Assembly (NCBI GenBank): GCA_034429475.1
Contig: DAOUGD010000030.1
Coordinates: 1-36,652, forward strand
From: JAKQHY01 sp034429475
GTDB taxonomy: Bacteria > Chloroflexota > Anaerolineae > B4-G1 > SLSP01
Direction of reading: 5' to 3'
DNA length: 36,652 nt
Positions 31,745 to 36,652 of this stretch are shown piece after piece. Made by a program: the position numbers and the translations under genes. The notes below the pieces were generated by a model that saw only the letters and a program-made list of their open reading frames with translations, made no database searches and was not told the origin of the DNA. Position 1 is the first letter of the stretch. Each line of letters starts with the position of its first letter.

Positions 31745-32596
31745 TTAATCCTCATCCTCGCCCACCCGCACAATGCGCCGCTGTGCCGTCCCCTCGCGGA
31801 TGACGCTGACGAGGCTTTGCAGGTCGAAGCGACGATCCTGCCCGCTCAGGCAGATGCCGGCCGAAAGCACGGTGAGATCGTCCTTGCGCACGGTGGACTG
31901 GTAAGTCTGCCCGTCCACCGTGTAGGCGACGGTGTAGGCGTCCGCGCGCTCGATGTAGGCGGCGAAGTCGGCGCCAGCGTGCGCGAGGGCGTCCGCCAAG
32001 CGCACCTCCACCTGATCGCGGCGGGCCGCTTCAATGGCGGCGTAGAGGGACTGATAGGCGGCGCGCTCCTCGGCGGTGAGCGTGGGCTTGTGGAGGTCGG
32101 CCGGCGGCGTCTCTGCAGTCAGCGCGTCGCGCAGATACGCGGCGATGGCCGGGCTTCGGCGGCGATCTACTTCCTGGAACCAGAACGCGCTGCCATCAAA
32201 ACGGGCGACGATCTGCTGGAAGGGTTGCACACCCGTCGCCAGGTGAACGCGCACCGGGCCATCCACCCGCACACGCGCGTCGCCGCGCTGCGCGGGCCGC
32301 GCGAGCCAGTCGCCATGCTCCGGCGCGAGCAGCAGCAGGCGCACCGCCGGGAAGAGCGCGAGGTAATCGCGAATTTGCCGCAGGCCAGGGCGTTCAATCA
32401 CGCGCGCCGTATCCAACGACAGCGCCTTGAGGATGGCCCATCCCGGCGCAGCTTCGCTCACCACGCGCAGCGTGCAGACAATCCCCGCAATTCGCACCTG
32501 CACCCGCCTCCCCGGCAGCACCGGCGCAAGAAATTCGGCGTCAAGAAAAGCGGCCTCTTCTGCCGCGAGTTTGTCGAGTAAGTGTTGGATTTTCAT
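31745..32596 (-). CDS. unrecognised protein next to Ro60
   Basis: A 283-residue protein of no family I can name. The N-terminal half has alternating strands (PGRRVQVRIAGIVCTLRVV, DARVRVDGPVRVHLATGV). The middle is helical (LTAEERAAYQSLYAAIEAA). The C-terminal block YTVDGQTYQS...SAGICLSGQDRRFDLQSLV looks conserved, with one cysteine in a strand-loop context. It follows the Ro60 gene on the same strand with about 140 bases of repeat between. The start at 32596 is chosen because longer frames translate only repeat; the ribosome-binding site is weak. A role with Ro60 or the E1/JAMM pair is guessed from position alone. Confidence 0.6.
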   Translation of the reverse strand: MKIQHLLDKLAAEEAAFLDAEFLAPVLPGRRVQVRIAGIVCTLRVVSEAAPGWAILKALSLDTARVIERPGLRQIRDYLALFPAVRLLLLAPEHGDWLARPAQRGDARVRVDGPVRVHLATGVQPFQQIVARFDGSAFWFQEVDRRRSPAIAAYLRDALTAETPPADLHKPTLTAEERAAYQSLYAAIEAARRDQVEVRLADALAHAGADFAAYIERADAYTVAYTVDGQTYQSTVRKDDLTVLSAGICLSGQDRRFDLQSLVSVIREGTAQRRIVRVGEDED

Positions 32597-32607
32597 CAAG
32601 CTATGAA

Positions 32608-32720
32608 TAGGACACGGAAGAACACAGAAAAACACGGAATAAATCATAAGGACGCAGATAAACGCAGATGAACGCGGATTTTAAATCTAATCTGCGTGGC
32701 TCTGCGTAAATCTGCGTCCT
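32608..32720. repeat. two adjacent spacer-repeat blocks between Ro60 and its neighbour
   Basis: Block 1 (32608-32642) has three ACACGGAA-type units. Block 2 is a 32-base inverted repeat (32649-32680 with 32689-32720, 26 of 32 positions complementary) made of ACGCAGAT units, related to 16921-16990. Confidence 0.8.
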
Positions 32721-32734
32721 ATTTCCTGACGCTG

Positions 32735-34231
32735 TTAAGCTGTCTTCCGCTCCGGCAGCGGATACGCCAGAATTTCCATCACCAGCTCTGCCATGGAAGG
32801 GCGGGTGAGGAGCGGGATGACGTTGGGCAAGGCGTAGTAGTCGCCGCGGAAGGTGAGGGCATTGGGCGCGACCCCAAGATTAGTGCAGGCGCGCTCCAGC
32901 ATATCCAATGCAACCCCCACCTTGACGAAGATAACGGCGGGCCGGACATTCAATGCCTCGGCGTACTCCTGGTAAGCGTTTTCGAAGAGCGGCGCGCGGT
33001 TTTCCTGCTCGTCTGTGATCATCACGATCTGCTCGACGCGCTGATTCTGCTTGCGCATCCAATCCAGCGCCACGCCGCAGGACGTCGCGCCGCCGGCCTG
33101 GATGCCGGTCAGCGCCTTCTCCCACGCTGCCAGCGACGACCCCTTCGGCTGGACGGGGTACGCGACCGTGTCGAAGGCATAGGCGAACAAATCGGCTTCG
33201 CAGATGGCAGAGATCATCGCCCCCAACTGCTTGCCGACTTCGATAGCCACGTTCATCGAACCAGACTTGTCAATGAGCAGGGCCGTGGGGCGTTTGATGA
33301 CGCCGGTAGCCTTGACCTGCGCCTCGGTGACGGCGTCGAGCTGTTCCGCCAGCTTCGCGTCTGCGCCCACTGACTGCGCGGCCACCTTCGCCTTGTACGC
33401 TGAAACGCGATCCGCGCTTTTGGCGTCGGCCAGCTTGCTTTCGATGAGCGTCTTCACGTCTGCGTTGTCGAACGCGCCGCGTCGCTTGAGCGCGCTGAGG
33501 TTGTTGATGAGTTCCTGCGGCGACATGCTGTTGATCAGCGCGACCAGCACCGTCGGCGTCATCTGCTTGATGATGGCCGCGGCCACGCGGTACGGGATGG
33601 CGTTCTCGACGATGACGCGCGCCTGCTCGGCCGGCGTCTGCGCCTGGCCGATGACCTTGAGCGCGTAGAGGCGGGAGTCGGGCGGCGGGGCGTCGTCGAA
33701 CAGGATCGCCTGCGCACGCGCCGACGGCTGGATGTGCAGGCTGGCGTACAGCCGCTTGAGCGTCTTGCGGGCGTGCAGCACAGCGCCGTCGAAGCGCTCC
33801 GGGCTGGCCTCGCGTTCGCGCAGGTAGCGCGTGATCTCGGTCGTGAGCGAGCGCGGCACGTTGCGGAACAGGCCACGCTTCTCTACGACGATCTCTTCCT
33901 GGCCGTCACGCGTGACCTTGCGGCGCACCACGCGCCCCTTGACGAAATCCAGCACGCGGCCCACCTGGTAGGGCGGCAGGTCGCGCAGCAACGCCAGGCC
34001 CACGTCGCGGTGGCCGGGGAAGTCGCTGAGCGCCAGATTGACCACGAACATCTCCTGGTGGTCGCGCACCTCGCCTTCCGCCGCATACCAGGCCGCCAGG
34101 TGGACGTAGAACAGCGGGTCTTGCGCGATCAACGTCTGATGCACCGGGTAGATGCTCGCTAGGTCGCGGTGCGGCGTCGTCAGCAGCGTGTTGAGGATGG
34201 TGATACGCAAATCTTGTTCGTTGTGGGTCAT
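32735..34231 (-). CDS. rsr: bacterial Ro60 (TROVE + VWA), Y RNA-binding protein
   Basis: A 498-residue Ro60-type protein. Residues about 1-300 are helical repeats of TROVE type: HLAAWYAAEGEVRDHQEMFVVNLAL, then ALINSMSPQELINNLSALKRRGAF and a following LIESKL, matching the Ro60 LLRNLGNL...G...VIERL region. Residues 315-498 form a VWA domain with MIDAS DKSGS at 321-325, GGATSC for the threonine site and MITDEQEN, which parallels TDNE in Deinococcus Rsr. In Deinococcus, Ro60 is a ring that binds Y RNA and tethers polynucleotide phosphorylase for structured-RNA decay. Here the immediately upstream DNA holds Y RNA-like genes on the same strand, strongly supporting the call. GGAGGTGA precedes the ATG. 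No RtcB/RtcA or PNPase gene is in the window. Confidence 0.87.
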   Translation of the reverse strand: MTHNEQDLRITILNTLLTTPHRDLASIYPVHQTLIAQDPLFYVHLAAWYAAEGEVRDHQEMFVVNLALSDFPGHRDVGLALLRDLPPYQVGRVLDFVKGRVVRRKVTRDGQEEIVVEKRGLFRNVPRSLTTEITRYLREREASPERFDGAVLHARKTLKRLYASLHIQPSARAQAILFDDAPPPDSRLYALKVIGQAQTPAEQARVIVENAIPYRVAAAIIKQMTPTVLVALINSMSPQELINNLSALKRRGAFDNADVKTLIESKLADAKSADRVSAYKAKVAAQSVGADAKLAEQLDAVTEAQVKATGVIKRPTALLIDKSGSMNVAIEVGKQLGAMISAICEADLFAYAFDTVAYPVQPKGSSLAAWEKALTGIQAGGATSCGVALDWMRKQNQRVEQIVMITDEQENRAPLFENAYQEYAEALNVRPAVIFVKVGVALDMLERACTNLGVAPNALTFRGDYYALPNVIPLLTRPSMAELVMEILAYPLPERKTA

Positions 34232-34251
34232 GGGTCACCTCCAGAATGGGA

Positions 34252-34323
34252 AACAAGTAATGAGTAATAAGAAATGAGTAACGAGTGAAAGCACTCATTA
34301 CTCATTACTCATTTCTCATTTCT
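34252..34323. repeat. ATGAGTAAT-type inverted spacer repeat
   Basis: Several AATGAGTAA units on the left face CTCATTACTCATT units on the right, meeting at AGTGAAAGCACT. It lies between the Ro60 gene and the nearest Y RNA. Confidence 0.75.
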
Positions 34324-34331
34324 AAAATGAT

Positions 34332-34468
34332 GGGACGTACAAGTTTGAGCAGCTACTTTAGGCGCTCTACCCTTGAGCTACGCGGGCACGGATGCCCGCG
34401 CCTGGACTTGAACCAGGAACCACCCCGTTATCAGCGGTTTGTATGCTGTTCCGATTGGGGTACGTCCC
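34332..34468 (-). ncRNA. Y RNA-like RNA A with a permuted tRNA-Ile(GAU) cloverleaf
   Basis: Minus-strand RNA closed by a 9-bp helix (GGGACGUAC / GUACGUCCC). Inside it are CCCAAUCG against AAACUU, a second helix CAGC/GCUG, then AUACAAAC. The loop carries a complete tRNA in permuted order. First comes the 3' half: CCG-CUGAUAA-CGGGG, UGGUU, T-arm CCUGG-UUCAAGU-CCAGG and CGCGGGC-A. A five-base linker follows, then the 5' half: GCCCGCG-UA-GCUC-AAGGGUA-GAGC-G-CC. Rejoined, all four stems pair perfectly and the anticodon is GAU. The cut falls between tRNA positions 28 and 29. CCA is not encoded. Bacterial Y RNAs near Ro60 are known to mimic tRNA, and this is the second RNA feature upstream of that gene. 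Confidence 0.87.
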
Positions 34469-34507
34469 ATGCAACTGTTATATTCAACGTGCGTTATTCT
34501 CTTTTCT

Positions 34508-34586
34508 ATCAGCAGATTAAGCAGATTGAGCAGATTATACACTGTAAGCTGCCCCAAAATTTGCTTAATCTGCTCAATCTGCTGAC
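34508..34586. repeat. AGCAGATTAAGC-type inverted spacer repeat, second locus
   Basis: TCAGCAGATTAAGCAGATTG units at 34509-34537 are inverted at 34560-34585 with about three mismatches over 26 bases. This is nearly the same family as 30181-30282. Confidence 0.8.
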
Positions 34587-34616
34587 TAAAAAATGGGGAT
34601 GCGTGTATTACAGTCT

Positions 34617-34644
34617 TGGAGGGCGGATGAGTATCCGCCCTCCA
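34617..34644. repeat. 12-bp perfect hairpin between Y RNAs A and B
   Basis: TGGAGGGCGGAT at 34617-34628 pairs with ATCCGCCCTCCA at 34633-34644 around GAGT. There is no T-tract on either side. It could stop or process the minus-strand transcript between two RNA genes. Confidence 0.6.
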
Positions 34645-34711
34645 GGCTGGTGCAAGCGCGGGGGTTTTGAGCCATTTTTACCAGCGCCGCCGCGCACTTG
34701 CTTTGAAGGAA

Positions 34712-34855
34712 TCGCGCGCACAAGTTTCAAAAGCTGTGATGCACACAACAGAACCTAAATCTGTCGCCTTACCGTTAGGCTACAACCCCCAGGGGAGTTA
34801 GCGGGACTCGAACCCGCATTGCGTTTGTAAGCTTCTGCGATTAGGGTACGCGCGA
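34712..34855 (-). ncRNA. Y RNA-like RNA B with a permuted tRNA (anticodon UAG) cloverleaf
   Basis: The outer helix is 10 bp (UCGCGCGUAC / GUGCGCGCGA). CCUAAUCG faces AAACUU, then helix CAGAAGC/GCUUUUG and UUACAAAC. The insert reads T-arm GCGGG-UUCGAGU-CCCGC, acceptor UAACUCC, a four-base loop, acceptor GGGGUUG, UA, D-arm GCCU-AACGGUA-AGGC, G, and a full anticodon arm ACAGA-UUUAGGU-UCUGU. It ends in UGUGUGCAUCACA, which can itself form a hairpin. Here the cut lies in the variable region, so the anticodon arm stays with the 5' half, unlike RNA A. A tRNA-Leu-like identity is possible from anticodon UAG, but the short variable region and C at the discriminator position argue against a working tRNA-Leu. 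RNA C lies 12 bases upstream. Confidence 0.87.
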
Positions 34856-34867
34856 ACTTTTTAAGGT

Positions 34868-34989
34868 TCAGCCTGCACAAGTTTGGGCAGCGAGACTCTG
34901 GTGGACCTTATCCCAGGCCCTGGGGAGGTGTCGGCCCTCAGTCCTTGCGGACCCTGTTTGTAAGCTTCCCGTGTCAGAGTGCAGGCTGA
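34868..34989 (-). ncRNA. Y RNA-like RNA C with a non-tRNA insert
   Basis: The outer helix is 11 bp and perfect (34868-34878 with 34979-34989). UCUGACAC faces AAACUU, the second helix is GGGAAGC/GCUGCCC with one mismatch, then UUACAAAC. The insert is not a recognisable tRNA. It shows a GUCC-GCAA-GGAC tetraloop hairpin, GAGG-GCCGACA-CCUC with a seven-base loop, and GGGCCU-GGGAUA-AGGUCC. It could be a different effector module or a strongly diverged tRNA mimic. It starts 7 bases after the AAC(3) stop and runs almost directly into RNA B, so a joint precursor is likely. Confidence 0.72.
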
Positions 34990-34995
34990 CAGCAA

Positions 34996-35769
34996 CTATC
35001 TATTCTTTATACCGAATAACCCTAGCGGATCGGTACGTAGAGCTTCCTCGTACATCCCCACCACCGATTTGACTTTGAAAAACCGGCACTCGGCCTGGCC
35101 GATGCGTTGTTTCTTGATGAAGCCGCGCGCTTCGGCGGCGGCCTGGATTTTCAACCACGCCCGATCCGGCGTGCGCCCGTACTGGATGAAGATGTCGTCC
35201 GGGTAGTCGCGGCGGATGTCGTCCGGGACGGCAAAGCAGCGCGTGACCTCGTCGGGCAACCCCACCCTTTCGGCGTGGTGCATACTGGAACACCGCTCGA
35301 TGTTCACCCCCAGGAGCAGCGCCCAGGCGTCGGCCTCCACCAGCGCGCCGAATCCCGCGCTGAGGCGCTCCGCATCCCGGCCCCACGCGCACACCCGATG
35401 AAATCCTGGGCCGACAATGGCGCCGGGCCGGCGGCGGAGTTCGTCCGCGATAACGCCCATGCCGGTCGGCCCGTCGTAGTCCAGCCCATAGAGTTGCGCC
35501 TTCGCCAGAATTCCCCTGGCCTTTTCCTCGGCAGTGAGCGGCAGCGGCTTGCTGATGGGAAACGCCGGCATCGCCAGCGTGCCTTCTTCACCAACGACGG
35601 CCATCAGCGCGTCCACCACCGTCGCCGCGCCGCCCGCGACCCGGCCCAGGCTGCTCAGGGAGCTATGCACCTCCACCATCGCGCCGCGCGTCAGGCCGAT
35701 GTCGCGCAGCCCGGCTTCGAGGGCCGCTTGGGTCAACCCGGTCTCGGTTGAAGGCGCAATTCTATCCAA
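34996..35769 (-). CDS. AAC(3)-family N-acetyltransferase-like protein
   Basis: A 257-residue member of the aminoglycoside 3-N-acetyltransferase family by pattern. It opens with LTRGAMVEVHSSLSSLGRVAGG and VVDALMAVVGEEGTLAMPAF, has a middle GPTGMGVIADELRRRPGAIV and the histidine segment CSSMHHAERVGLP, and ends with a RAWLKIQAAAEARGF region. Such proteins use acetyl-CoA and not all act on antibiotics; the substrate here is unknown. The start is best placed at a TTG at 35769, inside the last codons of the small upstream gene, because GGAGG sits at the right distance and no ATG is available there. That overlap implies translational coupling. It is followed directly by Y RNA-like RNA C. Confidence 0.8.
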   Translation of the reverse strand: MDRIAPSTETGLTQAALEAGLRDIGLTRGAMVEVHSSLSSLGRVAGGAATVVDALMAVVGEEGTLAMPAFPISKPLPLTAEEKARGILAKAQLYGLDYDGPTGMGVIADELRRRPGAIVGPGFHRVCAWGRDAERLSAGFGALVEADAWALLLGVNIERCSSMHHAERVGLPDEVTRCFAVPDDIRRDYPDDIFIQYGRTPDRAWLKIQAAAEARGFIKKQRIGQAECRFFKVKSVVGMYEEALRTDPLGLFGIKNR

Positions 35770-35995
35770 AGATCGCCTCCGGGCGGACGGTGACGTTACC
35801 GTTGGGGTGCTGTTCCACCACGTAGACGGCGAACTTCTGCAACGGCACGTCGAAGTGGTTCGCCAACGCGGTGCGCACGGCTTCAGGATCGAACGGCTCA
35901 CGCAGGTTCAGGACGGCCAGCGCCAGCGTCCAGCTCTGGCCCTCAAAGCGCACATGAACGGCGCGTTCTTCGTAAGGCAGAATCGTATTTTCCAT
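35762..35995 (-). CDS. small protein, candidate ubiquitin-like (beta-grasp) fold
   Basis: A 77-residue protein with a predicted strand-strand-helix-strand-strand order: RAVHVRFEGQSWTLALAVL, then helix DPEAVRTALANHFDV, then KFAVYVVEQHPNGNVTVRP. This is the order of ubiquitin-like folds. It ends AIFG, a single C-terminal glycine rather than the GG of most conjugated ubiquitin-like proteins. GAGGAGG lies before the ATG. The fold is inferred by eye only. Presence of E1-like and JAMM genes 5-6 kb downstream on the same strand makes a ubiquitin-like role worth testing. The AAC(3)-like gene overlaps its 3' end. Confidence 0.5.
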   Translation of the reverse strand: MENTILPYEERAVHVRFEGQSWTLALAVLNLREPFDPEAVRTALANHFDVPLQKFAVYVVEQHPNGNVTVRPEAIFG

Positions 35996-36093
35996 GTCAG
36001 GTTCCTCCTCAGAGAATAACAGGATTTACGGAATGTTAGGATCAAAAGATTCGACCATCCCCTATCTGAAAATCACCCAATATCCAAATCAAC

Positions 36094-36131
36094 AAAAAGG
36101 GCGTGAAGCCCGGTGTTGGCCTTCACGCCCT
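36094..36131 (-). terminator. intrinsic terminator on the minus strand
   Basis: On the minus strand AGGGCGTGAAG and CTTCACGCCCT form an 11-bp stem (36121-36131 with 36098-36108) around a 12-base loop, followed by TTTTTGTT. It would end transcripts coming from RNAs E and D. Confidence 0.8.
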
Positions 36132-36156
36132 GAAAAGGATACGGTTACAATCCGCC

Positions 36157-36282
36157 TTATGCGGATCCTCCAGGGGAATGAAGGCCATCACGCCCCATGC
36201 TGAAAGGCAGCGCAACGCGCGATCCCTTCTGGGACGGGTGAGTTTGAGTATAGGTTTTGATGGTATTGAGTGATGCTTTCAT
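36157..36282 (-). CDS. possible 41-residue small protein
   Basis: An ATG at 36280-36282 with AGAGG upstream opens a 41-codon frame starting MKASLNTIKTYTQTHP and ending HSPGGSA, stopping 26 bases before a strong terminator. It starts 16 bases after the end of RNA D. The peptide is basic and has no motif that I recognise, so it may be leader RNA rather than a gene. Confidence 0.3.
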   Translation of the reverse strand: MKASLNTIKTYTQTHPSQKGSRVALPFSMGRDGLHSPGGSA

Positions 36283-36298
36283 AAGTCCTCTTGAGTGC

Positions 36299-36385
36299 GG
36301 CTCGCACAAGTTTGAGAAGCAAGCTAAGCTCTCGCTTTGCGGTTTAGCAGACCGTTTGTATGCTTCTCGGCTCAGGGTGCGGGCC
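36299..36385 (-). ncRNA. Y RNA-like RNA D, short, with a serine-type anticodon hairpin
   Basis: The outer helix GGCCCGCAC/GUGCGAGCC has one mismatch. CCUGAGCC faces AAACUU, the second helix is GAGAAGC/GCUUCUC (7 bp), then AUACAAAC. The 34-base insert begins CGGU-CUGCUAA-ACCG. The loop CUGCUAA is exactly the anticodon loop of tRNA-Ser(GCU). A second hairpin AAGC-GAGA-GCUU sits where a serine tRNA has its long variable arm. No D-arm, T-arm or acceptor stem is present. Confidence 0.72.
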
Positions 36386-36401
36386 GTCTTTTTAATACAG
36401 G

Positions 36402-36504
36402 TAGCCTGTACAAGTTTCCAAAACAGTTTTGGGATTCGAACCCATTCTCACCTTGCGGCGATTACCATCCAGTTTGTATGTTTTGGGTGTTAGGGTACAA
36501 GCTA
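36402..36504 (-). ncRNA. Y RNA-like RNA E with a T-arm-like hairpin
   Basis: The outer helix is 10 bp with wobble (UAGCUUGUAC/GUACAGGCUA). CCUAACAC faces AAACUU, the second helix is CCAAAAC/GUUUUGG (7 bp), then AUACAAAC. The 48-base insert has CGCC-GCAA-GGUG and a T-arm-like hairpin UGGG-UUCGAAU-CCCA, with GAUGGUAAUC before them that could be D-arm-like. A near-consensus promoter at 36514-36541 would start transcription within a few bases of the outer helix. Confidence 0.78.
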
Positions 36505-36513
36505 ACACTCTAA

Positions 36514-36541
36514 ACTATAGCCATTTTTCAGAACTTGTCAA
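36514..36541 (-). promoter_or_regulatory. promoter of Y RNA-like RNAs E and D
   Basis: On the minus strand TTGACA (36541-36536) and TATAGT (36519-36514) are 16 bases apart. The predicted start near 36506 coincides with the 5' edge of RNA E. Confidence 0.8.
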
Positions 36542-36563
36542 ATTCTGCAATGTTATGACCTCA

Positions 36564-36652
36564 TCATTCCTGGTTGGCAACCCTCGTTGGAAGGATTTTG
36601 CGGCTAAAGCCACGGGCGAGGGGATGTTTTGCGGTGGCGGGCAGTAGCCCGC
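36564..36652. repeat. cluster of short hairpins at the window edge
   Basis: Four inverted repeats: GGTT-GGC-AACC at 36572-36582, CCCTCG...CGAGGG enclosing GCGGCT-AA-AGCCAC (36581-36622), and GCGGGC-AGTA-GCCCGC at 36637-36652. They look like another intergenic repeat family cut off by the window end. Confidence 0.55.

Noticed and set aside
34646..34690. A sixth Y RNA-like element around the GGCTGGT/ACCAGC pairing
   Set aside because: It lacks the AAACUU and WUACAAAC strands that define the other five, and the stem is short with a bulge.
34285..34758. 157-codon plus-strand frame over Y RNA A and spacer repeats
   Set aside because: The frame covers inverted repeats and the structured RNA; the minus-strand RNA explains the conserved bases better.
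34332..36504. Group I intron, small self-splicing ribozyme, tmRNA or retron as the identity of the five elements
   Set aside because: The flanking parts are only about 30 bases each and lack group I core elements; no peptide tag or CCA end is present; no reverse transcriptase is nearby. The Ro60 gene next door makes Y RNA the better explanation.
36257..36647. Overlapping plus-strand frames of 78 and 72 codons at the right edge
   Set aside because: They translate the RNA D/E elements and hairpins. The promoter, terminator and tRNA-like parts all point to the minus strand.

Overview
The window looks like a chromosomal stretch from a GC-rich bacterium, most likely an uncultured Chloroflexota (Anaerolineae-type). 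That placement is an inference from the mix of genes: tandem RpiR/SIS regulators, a BatA-like VWA giant, GAF-rich hybrid kinases, zinc-ribbon/AAA/TPR signalling proteins, and degenerate short repeats between genes. No rRNA, phage module or intact insertion sequence is visible.

Layout. 1-3.3 kb: an Hpt phosphotransfer protein, the methionine sulfoxide reductase pair msrA-msrB behind a near-consensus promoter, and a convergent gene for an ABBA-fold aromatic prenyltransferase. 3.5-9.6 kb: a rightward run with UDP-glucose dehydrogenase, a catalytic/non-catalytic pair of M16 zinc peptidases, acpS, dtd and a DprA-like protein. 9.6-12.2 kb: a lipoprotein and two tandem RpiR-like regulators, each followed by a strong terminator. 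12.2-17.4 kb (leftward): a very large VWA membrane protein whose reading frame runs through a heptanucleotide tandem repeat, and a small membrane protein. 17.5-23.6 kb: a polytopic GT-C-like membrane protein, a zinc-ribbon/AAA/TPR STAND-type ATPase, and a translationally coupled cNMP-binding histidine kinase. 23.7-29.4 kb (leftward): an 1895-residue hybrid kinase with five GAF-like segments, HisKA, HATPase, two receiver domains and Hpt. 29.5-36.6 kb (leftward): the most interesting segment.

The last segment is a Ro60 ribonucleoprotein locus. A TROVE+VWA protein (bacterial Ro60, Rsr) at 32735-34231 is preceded by structured RNAs at 34332-34468, 34712-34855 and 34868-34989, with two more at 36299-36385 and 36402-36504. 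All five share an outer helix, an asymmetric internal loop with an invariant AAACUU strand, a second helix and a WUACAAAC strand. The helices keep pairing although their sequences differ. Two of them carry complete tRNA cloverleaves in circularly permuted order (3' half before 5' half), cut at different points. Beside the Ro60 gene these are best read as bacterial Y RNAs, the class known to mimic tRNA. The same strand also encodes an E1/ThiF-like enzyme, a JAMM peptidase, a small possible ubiquitin-like protein, an AAC(3)-like acetyltransferase, an SDR epimerase and an unrecognised 283-residue protein. This suggests, but does not prove, that a ubiquitin-like system is linked to Ro60.

A second theme is the intergenic DNA. 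About a dozen spacers are built from short imperfect tandem units, often folded as inverted repeats. Several run into gene ends and supply stop codons.
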